Shown piece after piece: positions 1-12,100 of a stretch of 64,000 bases of DNA; the stretch's first letter is position 1; each line of letters opens with the position of its first letter. The translations under genes were made by a program, and so were the position numbers. The stretch is from Mesostigma viride (taxonomy: Eukaryota > Streptophyta > Mesostigmatophyceae > Mesostigmatales > Mesostigmataceae). Under the pieces are notes generated by a model. The model was not told where the DNA came from. It worked only from the letters and a program-made list of their open reading frames with translations, and ran no database searches. Where the stretch lies: assembly GCA_009746045.1 (NCBI GenBank), contig RPFO01000027.1, positions 2,054,202 to 2,118,201 on the forward strand. Direction: 5' to 3'.

Positions 1-594
1 CAGTTAGGATATGGCAGCAAGGCCAGCAAAACATTGTGAAGGTTCAGGTTCCACCATGAAAACCTCAAAAAAAGACCTTTTAGTCACGTGCAGATGCCAG
101 ATCGTGGGCGCTAGCGTACATAGTGCGCGCCGAACACACCCTGCGGCGTACTACTTGCTTCTAGCGAGTATTACAAGCAGATTTGCCTCTTGAGATAGGC
201 TTGATTATACGGACAATGGGGACAATATGGTAAATTAATGCTAGAACAAGCGCAGTTGTGGACGGATGCGCGCCCAATATCGTACCACAAGACCGGGTAT
301 GATACTCATTTCCCCTCTCACCTCTTTGGTCCATAATTGGCTAATAAAAAAGTTGGCTAATAAAAAATATATACCCATTTCCCCGAAAGACCGGGTATGA
401 GTTGAGTTGTGTTGAGTTTATTCCCGCGGCGGTAGTCCGACCGCGCCGTTATTTACCTTGTCCCCGTTTCTGGAGTCGGTTCTGGGTGACGAAAGTCAAC
501 GGAGGTGAACATGAGTAGCCAAGGACAGTAAAATCATGTACATCAATCACCATGCGTCCAGGCATAGTTGTCTCACTTCATATAAACTAAACGG
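1..594. other. No gene seen
   Basis: I see no coding region with family resemblance, no RNA gene and no strong repeat here. There is a short duplicated stretch around 340-370 (two copies of a 'gctaataaaaaa'-like string) and AT-rich sequence near 300-400. The only open frame over 50 codons (11-193, +) has no recognisable features. Confidence 0.5.
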
Positions 595-849
595 GTGTTT
601 CGATCGAGTCAGAATCTCATTGGATGCCGTGAGCCCGGTGGAGTAGTTTGGGAGGGGAAACGCAAAGCGGCAGAGGAGCATAGTGATTCAGGGAACATGC
701 AAGTACCGACTCTAGAAGGTGGGCACGGAGTACCGGAGTTACCACTGTGGGGTGCGTCGGTTGGAAGTGGGGGTGCGGACCTTCCGTCATGCTGCCGACC
801 CGCATGCCGAAGTCCGTGGTCGCGTCTACCATAGCAAGTGCCGGTTTCT

Positions 850-1173
850 CACGCTTTCGTGGCTCATTGTCGCATTGCCCTACTACATTGCGTTCCGGGT
901 CTGTCGGGAATTAGCAACGCATCTGAAGGGATTCGCCACACCGCTTGACTTCTCCGATGGAGCCAGACCGGACGCCTCATCCCAGTGCGTGAGGACCCGT
1001 GGAAGAAATTTGCGGGTTATAAGCTTATGATGCGAAAGGAGCTCGGGAAATGGAGGACGGCGAATCCCAACAAGTGGAAACGCATTTTTTTCTTCCGCGA
1101 GGAGAAACGTGGGCGACTGGTCAGGACGGACAAGTTGGAAGGCCCGCCAGCGGTGAGACAATTTCCTTGCTGA
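850..1173 (+). pseudogene. Unrecognised decayed coding stretch
   Basis: The + strand holds a 62-codon open frame (985-1173) rich in K, R, W and F (for example KLMMRKELGKW and WKRIFFFREEKRG). It abuts, in another frame, an open stretch ending near 1030. The basic, aromatic composition looks protein-like rather than random, but I recognise no family. It may be the remnant of a transposable-element protein with a frameshift near 980-1000. The opposite strand is also open over 883-1269 and cannot be excluded. Confidence 0.2.
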
Positions 1174-1645
1174 TTTGCAGGGGCACCAGCATGTGACGTG
1201 TGGGCAGGGGGTGCCCGAGTACGATAGTTTATGTTGCAAGCCTTCTCTGACCTCCCAACATGTCACCACACCTCACTGGCGGGGGGGGTCCATCCCATGT
1301 GCTTACCCACTCCTATGACGCAGATTCAGTGATCGCCTGGACAGGGGAAAAAACTGCTGGCCAGGTTTGGGAGATGCTCAGGAGATGGCAGGGAAACCCA
1401 TGGGGCAACCGGGGCCAGGGAGCACTCCAAGGGCGGTGGACACTCGAGGCGGTGAGGGACGTTAGGGGCACCAAGTGTGGGGTGGACCAGCAGAACGTGC
1501 AGCCCAGGGCGTGCTGCTGCAGCCCTCTGTTGCCGCGATGGCAGACCGTCTCCTCGATCTGGCTCGTGGCTCTGCCCCCAGCTTGGCAGATGGGGACGAC
1601 ACAATAGCGCGAGGGGAGAGCTAGCTGAATCCATGACAACAGCCC

Positions 1646-1673
1646 TGCGTCCATCGCATATGCGATGGACGCA
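1646..1673. repeat. 28-bp perfect palindrome
   Basis: Bases 1646-1673 are a perfect inverted repeat with no spacer, two 14-base arms that start TGCGTCCATCG. The 12-mer gacaacagccct lies just left of it (1634-1645) and again right of it (1694-1705), so the palindrome sits between two direct repeats. It could be a hairpin or cruciform, a protein-binding site or a transposon remnant. Nothing nearby decides which. Confidence 0.85.
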
Positions 1674-2191
1674 TTAGTGCACTGATCAATGCGGACAACA
1701 GCCCTATCCCTGGCCGAAGGCGCATTGCGGGATGCCGCACGCTCCCTGTGTGGCTACTACGAGGTAAGGGGCACCGCGATGTAGTTCCGCGTGGGATTTG
1801 ACGCACTGGCGGTCCTCCATTACACATGTGGTTGCTGTTCATCAGGGGCTTGTGAGGGACGTGGTGTTTGCAGATCCAAGGGATGAGCAATTAAACTGAT
1901 ACCACCTTGGTTGGGTGGAGCGATATGCGCTGTTCTTCTACACGTGCCCCCTTCAATGCAGCTGGAGCCCGGCCATGCCCGCCGCCCGTGCGGGTCCACC
2001 GGGCAGGGTGACGGGTATTCGCATGGGGGTATAGCCGGCGATGTGTCGGGGACGTCGCCTGCGGAGTAGGAGATGGCGGGCGAGGACGCGGATAGGGAAG
2101 TGGAGGTGGCGGTTGACGTGCCGCACGGATGCATGGCGGGCGCATCGCGTGCGGAGGTCAGCCTGGTGGTGGCGGGTGACGGCGCGGATGG

Positions 2192-2737
2192 ATGAATGTG
2201 CCCGACACTGTCGATTCAGATGAGTCAGATGACGAGGGGTCCCTGGACACCTCGAGGGCCGTGGTCGCATCAACCGTGCCGGAGAGCCCGCCGCCGGGCG
2301 AGAGGGAGTGCAGGGGCTGGGAGGGGGCGGGCGATGGTGGGCAGGCAGCGGGCGCGGCGCCCGCGCCGTGTGAGCCGGCATGCGAGGGGATGGATGCCAG
2401 CATGGAGGGGGCATGGAATCCCGCGATGGGAAGGGGGGGCCATAACATCATTGATGCGGACGCCGAATCCGATGGGGACGGGAGCGTTGTCATGCTATCG
2501 GAGACAGGGCCGTGGCGCAATACACGCAAAGGGACGTCCCGGCCACCCGTGAAGCGTGCACGCAAGGGGGCGGACAGCGAGCCCACCGCGGATGCGAGAG
2601 CTGCCGCTTGCTCACATTGTTCATCGCTCGGCACGGGGCCACACCGCTGGAGCCCATCAGCAAGAACTTTAGCTAGCAACGGCTCGCGCTGTATGCCGAG
2701 AGCTGCTGCGCCTTGCAGTGACTTGAAGCTATTTTAG
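2192..2737 (+). CDS. Hypothetical acidic ORF, 181 codons
   Basis: This is the longest open frame in the first 3 kb. The translation starts with an acidic serine cluster (DSDESDDEGS), has a second acidic patch (DADAESDGDG) near residue 90, then a basic nuclear-signal-like run (PPVKRARKG) near residue 120 and a CSHCSS motif. That charge pattern is typical of disordered nuclear proteins. The opposite strand is also open (2158-2679), as is common in GC-rich algal DNA, so the ORF may be fortuitous. No splice sites, domains or homologues were recognised. It could be a piece of an older transposable-element protein. Confidence 0.25.
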   Translation: MNVPDTVDSDESDDEGSLDTSRAVVASTVPESPPPGERECRGWEGAGDGGQAAGAAPAPCEPACEGMDASMEGAWNPAMGRGGHNIIDADAESDGDGSVVMLSETGPWRNTRKGTSRPPVKRARKGADSEPTADARAAACSHCSSLGTGPHRWSPSARTLASNGSRCMPRAAAPCSDLKLF

Positions 2738-2818
2738 CTGTGCTGCTGAGCATGCCGATTGCCAAAGACCTGCCAACGACATATGGCCGGAATTGGGGAA
2801 TCGTAACATGCAGGTTGC

Positions 2819-2840
2819 AATTAATTAATTAATTAATTAA
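2819..2840. repeat. (TTAA)n array
   Basis: A run of five and a half TTAA units lies directly against the dispersed repeat starting at 2841. TTAA arrays also form the tails of the LINE copies in this window, so this one may be the tail of the adjacent repeat read on the - strand. Confidence 0.85.
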
Positions 2841-3110
2841 ACACGTGCTCCCGTTGGGGAGTCACGGAGCACCGAAGTGCTTGTAATCCCTGTGTGTGCA
2901 CTACAGGAGAAAGGGCAGAGACCCCCCGTCTCCTTCATGCCAAAGGCATGCCACAGCTGCATTCGGGCGCGCTAGCTAAACGGACACGCTAACGATCCGG
3001 CAAACTGTGGGTGCAATAAGACCCATGTAAGCGTAGCATAACAAGTATAGCGTGGGCAAGTAATCTGAACATAGCCAGGGCGTAGCATGGCTGCAATTGG
3101 CATGGGTATA
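2841..3110 (-). mobile_element. Dispersed repeat R1, copy 1
   Basis: About 260 bp here match 34903-35145, both in the same orientation, at roughly 85% identity with small indels. Shared blocks include ggggagtcacggagcaccg, catgccacagctgca and gggtgcaataagacc. No ORF is conserved. Read on the - strand, copy 1 ends in ...CACGTGTTTAA(TTAA)n, which resembles the LINE 3' end (...CACGTGTCTATTAATTAA). This suggests a non-autonomous element that borrows the LINE tail. I saw no pol III A or B box, so the SINE label is only a hypothesis. Confidence 0.7.
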
Positions 3111-3451
3111 TTATGTATAATCATCAGTGTGTCCCCGACGCAAGAATCCTGATGGAGGGTGATTGAGGGCTGCTGTGACTAATTTGCTTTGCCCTAATAA
3201 AAACAGACAACACCGCACTTGTGAACTGTACCTTTTTGCAGCGGTAGCCAGCTTTCTGTGCAGAGTGTTAGTGATGTTGTGTGACTAAGCGAGCTTTGAG
3301 CGGAGCAGACTCATTGCGTTTCTCCTCGCGCGGGGGGGCGCAATCAAACCAATGACCTTGTCATTACCAAGGAGACAATTATATAGATAATGTTAGTATG
3401 TGTTTTAAGGTTTAGCTGACTTGTCGAAGCCAAATTCACATCTATGGGGAT
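3111..3451. other. Intergenic, no gene seen
   Basis: AT-rich sequence lies between repeat R1 and the truncated LINE. I see no coding sequence, tandem repeat or clear site. Confidence 0.5.
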
Positions 3452-5666
3452 GGCCCCGCTTCACCAGCCTGCACCGGCTCCCCGCCGTCATCCAGGCCCG
3501 GCAAGCCCTGCGCGACAACAGCTACGTCCCGCCCGCTACGCCCGCCTCAAAGCCGATTACCACTCGGCCATCCGGCAGGCGACCAAGGAGCAGGAGGACC
3601 TTCATGTCCGCGAGTACTTCGCCCACCTCAAGGACCAGCACGGCAAGTACGCCTGGACCCGCCTGCGTCACGCCCAACGGCCTGCCGGCGGCGCGCAGCC
3701 GGCGCCGCGGACGCTCTCTGGCTCACCGCAGCAGCAGCTCGACCAGTGGTATTCCTCCCAGTCCCGGCTGCCGGCTCGGCGCCCCCCCGCCGCCTCCGCC
3801 GCTTGGCCCTCTGGCGGCCGCACGCCTGGCAGTAGCGCCTGCGGACGTCCCTGCGCCGCCCACGCCGCCCGCCGCTGAGCAGGACTACACATACCCAGCC
3901 CTGACGGAACCCCTGGCCGACCCCAACCAGCTCCCGCCATTCACCGAGCTCGAACTGAGCACCGCCGCCAAGCAACTCCGCTTCTATGCCGCCGTTGGAC
4001 CTGACCAGCTCCCAGCCCCGGTGATTAAGCTGACGGCGCTCACGGGGTTCCTGCTTGACGTCTGCAACCGGATCCTGCTTGCCGACGCGCCGCCGATTCC
4101 TGAGTGGCAGCACAGCTACCGTATTATGTCGTACAAAAACAAAGGTTCCCCTGACGACCCCGCCAACTACCGAGAAAACTGCATCCAGAGCGCCGCACTC
4201 AAGTTGTTCATGCGCATGATCCTCAACCGCCTTCGTTCTGCTCTCGACTGTCACCTTGGGGAAAGTCAAATGGGCTTCCGTCCTGGGCGCAACACCGTCA
4301 TGGCCATCTTCGTCGCGCGTCGCCTCTTCGAGGAAATCGCTCTCCTGCAACCTGGTGAGTTTCCCGCCATCCTGATCTTCGTCGACTTCATCAAGGCTTT
4401 TGATTCTGGATCGATCCTCTGGGACGCTCTATGGGCTGTACTTGCTCGCGCTCGCGTCCCCACTCCCCTGATTACCGTCATCCGCACGCTGTATGAGCGG
4501 GGGTCGACCACTTCGGTGCGCACTCAACACGGCATTACCCCGCCATGCCCACTGCAGACCGGCGTCTGGCAGGGTTGCGTCCTGTCGCCGTACCGGACCT
4601 GTTTATTATTGTAGTGGATTATGTTATGCGCCAGGCACGTGCTCGCTTTGCTAGCATTGCAGGCCGTGCCCCTGGCCTAGCGATCACGAACGAGTTTGGG
4701 GAAGGGGGGCCGACTAACAAGCAGAATTTACTAGCTGACCTCATTTATGCCGACGATATCACGCTCATCGAGAAGCCAGAGTCTGCCCAACTTTGGCTGG
4801 ACTGCCTGGCGCTCGAGGCTCGGGCGGTTGGTCTATAGAAATCAGCCCCAAAACGGAGGCCCTGGCCCTCGGCATGGCAGGGCCCCCACCCACACTCCGC
4901 CTCTTAGACGATGCCGAGGTCAACTACCCTCCTTCAGGCCGCTTCAAGCTGCTCGGCAGTTGGCTTCCCGACTGCGAGGACGACATGACGACACGGATCG
5001 GCATGGCGTGGGCGCAACTCCATGACCACCGCCGCTGGTGGAGCAACCCCGCCCTACCCCGGATCGTCAAGCGTGACCTCTTCAGGGTCGTCATTCTGAC
5101 GATCCTGACCTACGGCGCCGAGACGTGGGCACTGACGCAGGAGCTAGCTGGAGCAACGACTCGACGGCGCCGTCACCAAGATGCTGCGCAAGGCCCTTAA
5201 CATCCCCTTTGGTTTGCACATTAGTAATGAGGATTTGTACGCTGATTTGCCCTATGTTTCCCACATTATTAGGCACAGGCGCCTGGGCCTAGCCGGGCAC
5301 CTGGCCCGCACAGATCAGGTAGATACCTCAGATAGACTAGCTGGCACCAAGCCCGCCCAGCCTGGGCGATATGTCCTATCCTGGCGTGCCCCCGGCCGCG
5401 CGCGGCAGGGCCGCCACCCGTGGACATTTCGTGATAGACTAATTGGCATGGACATGTGCTACACTAGACGTGACGGGCGCACCCCCGGGCAGCCTCCTGG
5501 TTTGTCTGTAATATGGAGGCAGATGGTGCGCAAGGATAGATGGCAAGTAGTTATGAAGGAGACCACCCCCAAGCCTGTGGGGGCTCCGCGTGCGACCAAG
5601 TATGGAATTCATCATGAATGCCATACTGAGCGATTCGGGCCGCGGTGCCCACACCCCTGTAACTAG
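3452..5666 (+). pseudogene. Broken LINE ORF2 (reverse transcriptase)
   Basis: The reverse transcriptase is readable only by changing frame. The first frame (to 4614) holds the fingers motifs, FRPGRNT and RT motif A (VDFIKAFD), then stops just after GVWQGCVLSPY because of a short insertion near 4590. The next frame (about 4600-4838) has YADD, then a stop near 4836. The third (4836-5150) has SPKTEAL, FKLLGSWL and YGAETW. The fourth (5181-5666) carries NEDLYADLPYVSH and GLAGHLARTD. Compared with copy 2 the catalytic motifs are unchanged. Every frame break coincides with a tiny insertion rather than a point mutation. Confidence 0.9.
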
Positions 5667-5751
5667 GACCTAGATAGCTTATACCATCCATTCCATCCCA
5701 TGGATGTTCCCCTCCCACTGAGGACTTATGCTCACGTGACGCAGTCACGTG

Positions 5752-5832
5752 TCTATTAATTAATTAATCAATTAATTAATTAATTAATTAATTAATTAAT
5801 TAATTAATTAATTAATTAATTAATTAATTAAT
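5752..5832. repeat. (TTAA)n tail array
   Basis: About 20 TTAA units with one interruption follow the LINE 3' hairpin directly. Similar but shorter arrays follow the hairpin at 36920-36940, 36975-36995, 41630-41645, 41846-41862 and 42588-42605. This indicates that the array belongs to the element's 3' end or to its preferred target. Confidence 0.9.
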
Positions 5833-6025
5833 GCCCAGGGGTCAGCTAACTTGATCCAAGTGGCCATGAACGCGCACATGTGCAATTCATAGTTGCACAC
5901 AACCCTCGATCAGCAAACCCAGGGAGCTGGGCCCCCAAGGAGGCATGTGAAGATGGCATTGGTGACATTAGATGATGACACATATGGGTCATGAAACATC
6001 AATCAGAACCACAGCGATAAGCTGA

Positions 6026-6127
6026 TTAGCTAACCCACGGAGGGTTGGTTACGGCATCGCCCCTCCCCGCTGCGTCTCCAGCAAGCGCGCGACGCGTGCC
6101 TCCACCATCCCCACAATCTCGCTCCCC
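6026..6127 (-). CDS. Gene A terminal exon
   Basis: The exon reads GSEIVGMVEARVARLLETQR then GGGDAVTNPPWVS and TAA. The helix SEIVGMVEARVARLL is the C-terminal helix of F3 (EI..L+..++). This makes the MyTH4-FERM tandem the C-terminus of the protein. The acceptor gaacag is in phase 0 with the microexon. Confidence 0.88.
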   Translation of the reverse strand, partial: GERDCGDGGGTRRALAGDAAGRGDAVTNPPWVS

Positions 6128-9100
6128 TGTTCATAGAACGTGCAACGACAGCCGAATAGGTGATGCAAACCACGTTTCAGCCGCCTATTCAAAACGAATA
6201 AACAAGTGTATAAGCATGTCGCTTATCTCAGTCTCAATCCCCAGTCAAAACATAAATCACGTATCAGTAGTTGTTTCACTGAAGAACCTGTGACATCATT
6301 CTCACTCAACAAGGCCAAGGAGGCGTGATAGCGCGTCTGATTCATCAAGGGGTACTGGGACACCAGGTCCGGTCACACAATATCCCCAGGGCGTGATAAT
6401 CACGACACACCAGCGCTAAAGTATCCCCAGCATCTTGATACCAACGGCATGACTAGGCGCAAAATAGTCAACGCGTAAAGCATCCAGCCAGTTACTGCAA
6501 GCTGATGGGTGAGCACGACAGCGACCAGCAAACTGCGTGCTCTGTGGGCAATTACTTAAGCGTCGAGCAGCCATCATGATGGCAATAAAGTTCGATCATT
6601 TTAACGTCCAGCATAACTGCATGCTAGTCCAGAAGAAGGTAAACACACCCAACCAGTGCTGTGAATACTGCCATAACGCACATATTGAGCTGCGAGGAGT
6701 CTCTACCTAGATGGTCAACAGTAGTTCCTATGACAACCCCAACTGTAACTTGGAAAACTGCTGGTGTCAGCCAGAGTCAGTTGCAGCCAGAAGTCGCGAA
6801 GCTCGCTGCTTGCAGAACCGGTACTACAGAGCTTCGCGTATAGGCATTTTAAGGAAACGTGCTGTGAAGCAATGTTATCTGCTTCTGCAGGTCACACATA
6901 TGACTGGTTGAGAACTGCCACTTGTACTACAATACCCCCTTATAAGGACTATGACGGATGCGTGACGCACAACTCGATGCTACAAGCTCACACGCTACCT
7001 ACCTGGCTGTGTGTAGAACGGGTACTACACCCACCTCGAGCCAGCACTGGGAATACTGTATCAAAATTACATTACCGCGCATGAATTATCCCTCCATGCG
7101 TCACCTACCTGGCTAGTTATAGAACTGGTGCTACTACACCCCCATGGTCAGGACAATAAAGAATGCTACCATGCATGAGTTATGCAACCAAACATCACGA
7201 ACCTGGCTGGTGGAGAAGCGGTACTCATGATTGTAGACGCTGCATCACCCAGGGGAATCCAGCGCCAGGCAGAGACCACAGGCACAATAGGATAATAATG
7301 TTTAGCGTTATGATGTGGCCAGGGAATGAAGCAAGGTAACCATCGGCAAACAGGGTCAAAGGTTTAAAGCCTCCTGTGTCTGTATTCGCTATGATCGTAC
7401 ATGCGGTTGTGATGGCCATGTAGCATTGATATTGAATGCTGCTAGTTTACTAGCATTTATATATGAACATCATGAGTAGCTATTGTAGTATAGTTTACTA
7501 CATAAGTTATACTACTACTATATGAACATCATGATTAGCTATTGTAGTATCGCAGCATCCTACAAGAGTGCATTGCACGCATATGTAAGAAACAGCATTG
7601 TTGTCTTTGAATAGGTAAGAAACAGAATTGTTATCTTCGAATAGGTCAGAAACAGAATTGTTATCTTCGAATAGGTAAGAAACAGAATCGCTATCTTCGA
7701 GAATTTCTTTTCATGAAGGCATGCTCCCTCATCCCAGGACGAGGATGCCGAAAGGTGCTCACGGGTCGCCAGATGTCATGCGCACGGCTGCGCCCACGAT
7801 TTCGGTCACCAGGCAACAGCGCCCCTCACATGGGCGCAAACCACCATGCCACATCTGCTGACACATCACCAGTCACGTAGCCAACGACACTATGGTGCTA
7901 CTAGCACTTACACGTTGCCGGTCACTATGGCGCTAGCACTTTGACGTTGCCGGTCACTATGGCGCTAGCACTTACACGGTGCCGGTCACTATGGCGCTAG
8001 CACTTACACGTTGCTGGTCACTATGGCGCGAGCACTTAGACAGTGCCGGTCACTATGCTGACAGCTCTACCCTCTTACACGTTGCCGGTCGCTATGTGTG
8101 CTGACAACACTCACATGTTGCCGGTCACTATGCTGAAGGAGGTCGGGCTGTGCCCCCAGCTGCAAATCTCGGTGAAGAGCACGCTCTTCAGCACCTCCTG
8201 TGACAAACAAAGACATGTTGCGGATGCAAGCACAAAGGCAAGTGGTGAATGCTCGTGGTCTACTGTTACAAAGTACGTATGTCAAGAACAGGTGAAAAGA
8301 AACGTCTCCAGCACCTTCTGCAACACCGAGACATGTTGCGGACGCAAGAATGTGTGGAATTAATGGCGAACACGCCCATGTCACAAACAGGGGAAGAGGA
8401 CGCTCTTCAGCACCTCATGCATCAATCAGCAAACCCGACCGGTAATGGACGCGAACAGGGGCACAGGGCAACAGACAACATAACACAAAACGGCATAGTC
8501 ATTGAACCAAAAATTCTGTGTTATCCTTCCTAACCCCAACTACGTCCCCCGTCCCCCCAGGATCTTCCAGCATAAAAAGTCTTAAACGCAACAGCTAGAG
8601 CGCACGGAAAAAGAGTAGTTTTGTTCCATACTCCTAGGCCCCCACCTTGGCTGTGGTGCTCACAAAATGATGACAATTACCGCCGAATGGTAAACATGGC
8701 TTGAAGCTAGATCCTTTCTCACGCTACAGCCTACATGCGATCGTCCGTTTCAATTGCACCTCGGCGGTCGCGTGCACCGAGACGACAGGTCCTCACCCAA
8801 CGAGCTGCAATTGCTGAAGCATTTCATCCCCGCTAAGAACAAGCCCGCCCAACCCACCTTGGTGGTCGCGTGCTCACATCAGTCGTATCCACCAGTCGTA
8901 TCCACCTGTTGGATGCTGGCTAGCTCGCCTCACCTTGGTGGTCGTGTGAACAAAGGACACCACGGTAGACAACCATCGTTGCCGAAGTGTTTCGCGCCCA
9001 TGGAATAATATAATACATGTAAGTAGCATAGTAAAAATATAACACACGTATCCGCTATATATAAATAGCCCACACAACCCCCTTGGTCATACTGCAGACA

Positions 9101-12100
9101 TTCACATGGGGCCTTCGCCTTATGTACCTTGGTGGCCGCGTGCGCGAAGAAGACCGAGGACGGGCCTACGCCAATCTGCACCTCGGACGGGAGACCTTGT
9201 TCCGACAGCGCTTTCTGCCGTACGGCACATGAAAAACACACGATAAGAAGAAAGCAACAGCAATGGTACACAAAGCAGGCGCGCATGTAAACAGCATGCA
9301 TAGTACAATACAGCATGCATAGTACAAAACAGCATGAACGCTCTGATTGCTCTCCGACCCCTTTATGCTGTATAGCTTGATCTGTGCCTTTCTGGCGGCA
9401 TACCGTGCTCTATACCGTTGAGACCATATCGCAGGTTAAGTAATAGCAGAGCAACAAATAATAGCGGAGTTCAGAATGAGAGAGCGCTTCCCTGCGGCCC
9501 CCGCATGCGAGCAGTAGCGCTTTGATTCAGCAACATCAACTCTAATGCCAACACAGCAACGCTACAAACGGACAGCACTTTTTGCGGCACCCACACAGAC
9601 AGGAGCACCGATGTGAGGCAGCGAAATTTGACCAGCAACCCACCATTCCTGAGCAACAAATATGGCAAGTAATCCACCCCACCCAACGTGACCAGGGACC
9701 GAGACAAACATTGACTTCATATGCTTTACATCCAGGACTGAGCTAGTACAGACTGTAGTGTCTACTGTTGCACATACAGTAAACCCGACTGTAAAGCATT
9801 CATGCCATCACAATGAGTGTACTGTACAGGTACGTGAAGCATTGTATGCTGTCATTCTTTGCGAGCTGGAAGTAGTAGCTTAAAGCCATGCGAGCTTCCA
9901 AGGCATGTCATTTGCTCGCTCTTGGTAGGCTACAAGAAAAAGATTCTAGAAACAGAGGATACTGGAAAAAAGTTTTGGTAGGATACTAGAAAAAGAGCCA
10001 CCTGTCGCACGGACACCACACCCTAAAAAATGCAATCTTTGGCCCGGCGGACCCATTTCACCTGCGGAGTGCACTCGGCCATCTATCAACTGCGGCTGGC
10101 AAAACAAGCGCCGTGCATGGCTAGTAGACAGAGCGCGCTCCGGTGCCATTTTACTGGGGGGAACGTTCCCCCCCCTAACCACCAGATAGAGCACACAGAC
10201 CCCTCTCCAGTACCTTGGCCAGGAACCAGGTCGCGCCGTACAGCGGACAGCTCGCCTGAAGACACCGCAGGTACGTCAGACGATGGTCGACCCGAGGGGG
10301 GGCACTCAGCCCGCCCGACCCGCCTGCCTCGCCCACCGGCCGCTGGTCCCAGCTTGTCTCCAGCAGCTGAGAAATCTCGCCCTGCCAGGTGGCGGCCACC
10401 TGCGCGCCCGTGGGGCCGGCCAGGTGGGCCCTGGGGATGTAGCCGACGATGGGGAGCTCCCTGCAGCGTGTGGGGGGGGAGGATGGGTGGGATGAGTGTG
10501 AGGCGGAGGCAGTTGGGTGACAGATGGGTGCGGTGGGTTCACAGAAATGATTGAACGCAGACACAGATTGTGTTTCACATCCCAGGAGAAGAGTAACATC
10601 AATCTTAGTTGTTATACTGGCAGGTGTAAGTAAAGCATCGCAATGACCCCATGGCTCACGTGTTTAATTAATCATGTTTGACGGATCCCATGGTGACAAA
10701 CGGTAGCCAGCTGCCAGCCCACCTGATCGCTGACGGACGATGAGTGCGGCTTTTGAACGTAATTCACATCCTAAGAGAAATTTGCTACCGCAACAACAAT
10801 AACCGCAGCCAGCCCACCTGGTGTTGCTGGTGGACAACTGTTACAACACCGACAAGAACAGCCAGCGGCACACCCACCTGGTGTCACTGGTGGAGAGCTG
10901 GGTGTTGACGTCCAACATAGTACACACCCCAAGGCAAACTCAATATCAAGGAGACAACCAGACGCTATGCAGCACGATGTCTAATAGGGAGACAACCAGA
11001 CGCTATGCAGCACGATGTCTAATAGGGAGACAACCAGACGCTATCCAGCATGGCATCAAATAGAAGCCCATCTCCATCTCCATGTCTACACCGTTGAGGA
11101 TTTATGCTCACGTGACGCAGTCTACGTGTTTGTTCATTAATCGAACAGTAGTGCCACAGCCCCAACAACCACAGCCAAGCCCACCTGAACTCGCTGACGG
11201 AGAACTGGGTGCTGACATCGGAGGGCGATGTGGCAAGCTGGCAACGCAGCTGCAGGCACGCCAGCTGCAGCGCTTGGACGTCGCTCGTGGGGTAGACACC
11301 GACCAGGACATCATGAACCGCCTGTTGCGTTTGTATGCGGGGGGGGGCAAAGGGGGGGGAAAGAAAGCAAGGGACAAGGTGGGGGGGTTACAACATGGCA
11401 ATCCTTGACAACAGAATTCAGCGTTTGTATATTTGCCACAACGCTCGTGGAGTAGACACAAACCAGCACACCAAGCAATGCCTGCCGGAAGGGGGGGGAA
11501 GGGGAGGGAATAAGCAAGGGTGAGGGGGGGGGAAGGGGGGGGGGAGGACTTAAACACTACATCCTATATGCACAAGGCCTGCTGCTGCTACGATTTTGGC
11601 ATGACATATGTAAGCCCAAGAAAAAACCATGCTCGTGAACATATAATCAACAAATTATACCATAAACCAAAGCACATGCCAGCAGACCACTTCAAAATGG
11701 GCCCACAAAACTGCATCGCTCTAAACACGCGCATCCACTGGGACGTCACACAGCCCACCCACCTGCGCAAACTCGAAATCCAACTCCAACTCCAACCGCT
11801 CCTGTCCTCCATCCTTGCCACCGCCTGCTCCTTCCGCACTCTCCTTGGCCCCCCTTGGAGCCCCCCCCGTTCCCTCAGCACCCTTGGGCTTGAGCATTGA
11901 GAACGTGGCCACTCCCGTGCCGCCATCTGGCACTCCCTGGGCCTTGCCGCCCCCGCCCCCTATCCGTGAGGGCGCCTTGCCCGGCCCAAAATAGATGCGT
12001 TTGAGAATGAGTTTAAGAAGGTCCCCGCTGTTACTGCAGGCATTTGCGGTCTCTTTCGAGGAGGGCGTGCTCCCTTTCGATGCCACATTCTCCCGCCCCT

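Larger units (their letters stand above)
3452..5832 (+). mobile_element. 5'-truncated LINE, copy 1
   Basis: A non-LTR retrotransposon fragment matches the better copy at 36970-41603 over the whole of its length. It begins inside the ORF2 linker just before the RT domain and runs through RT, the C-terminal region and the 3' UTR. The 3' end carries the family's perfect hairpin (CACGTGAC-GCA-GTCACGTG) near 5734-5752, followed by about 80 bp of TTAA repeats to 5832. It lies just downstream of the 3' end of gene A. Small insertions of 2-6 bp relative to the other copy break the frame several times, so it is dead. No target-site duplication is discernible because of the TTAA array. Confidence 0.93.

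Noticed and set aside
1953-2679. Long - strand frames opposite the acidic ORF
   Set aside because: They are rich in His, Pro and Arg, as expected for antisense of GC-rich DNA. No domain was recognised.
7880-8110. CRISPR-like array
   Set aside because: The units are contiguous without unique spacers and derive from an exon edge. The organism is eukaryotic.
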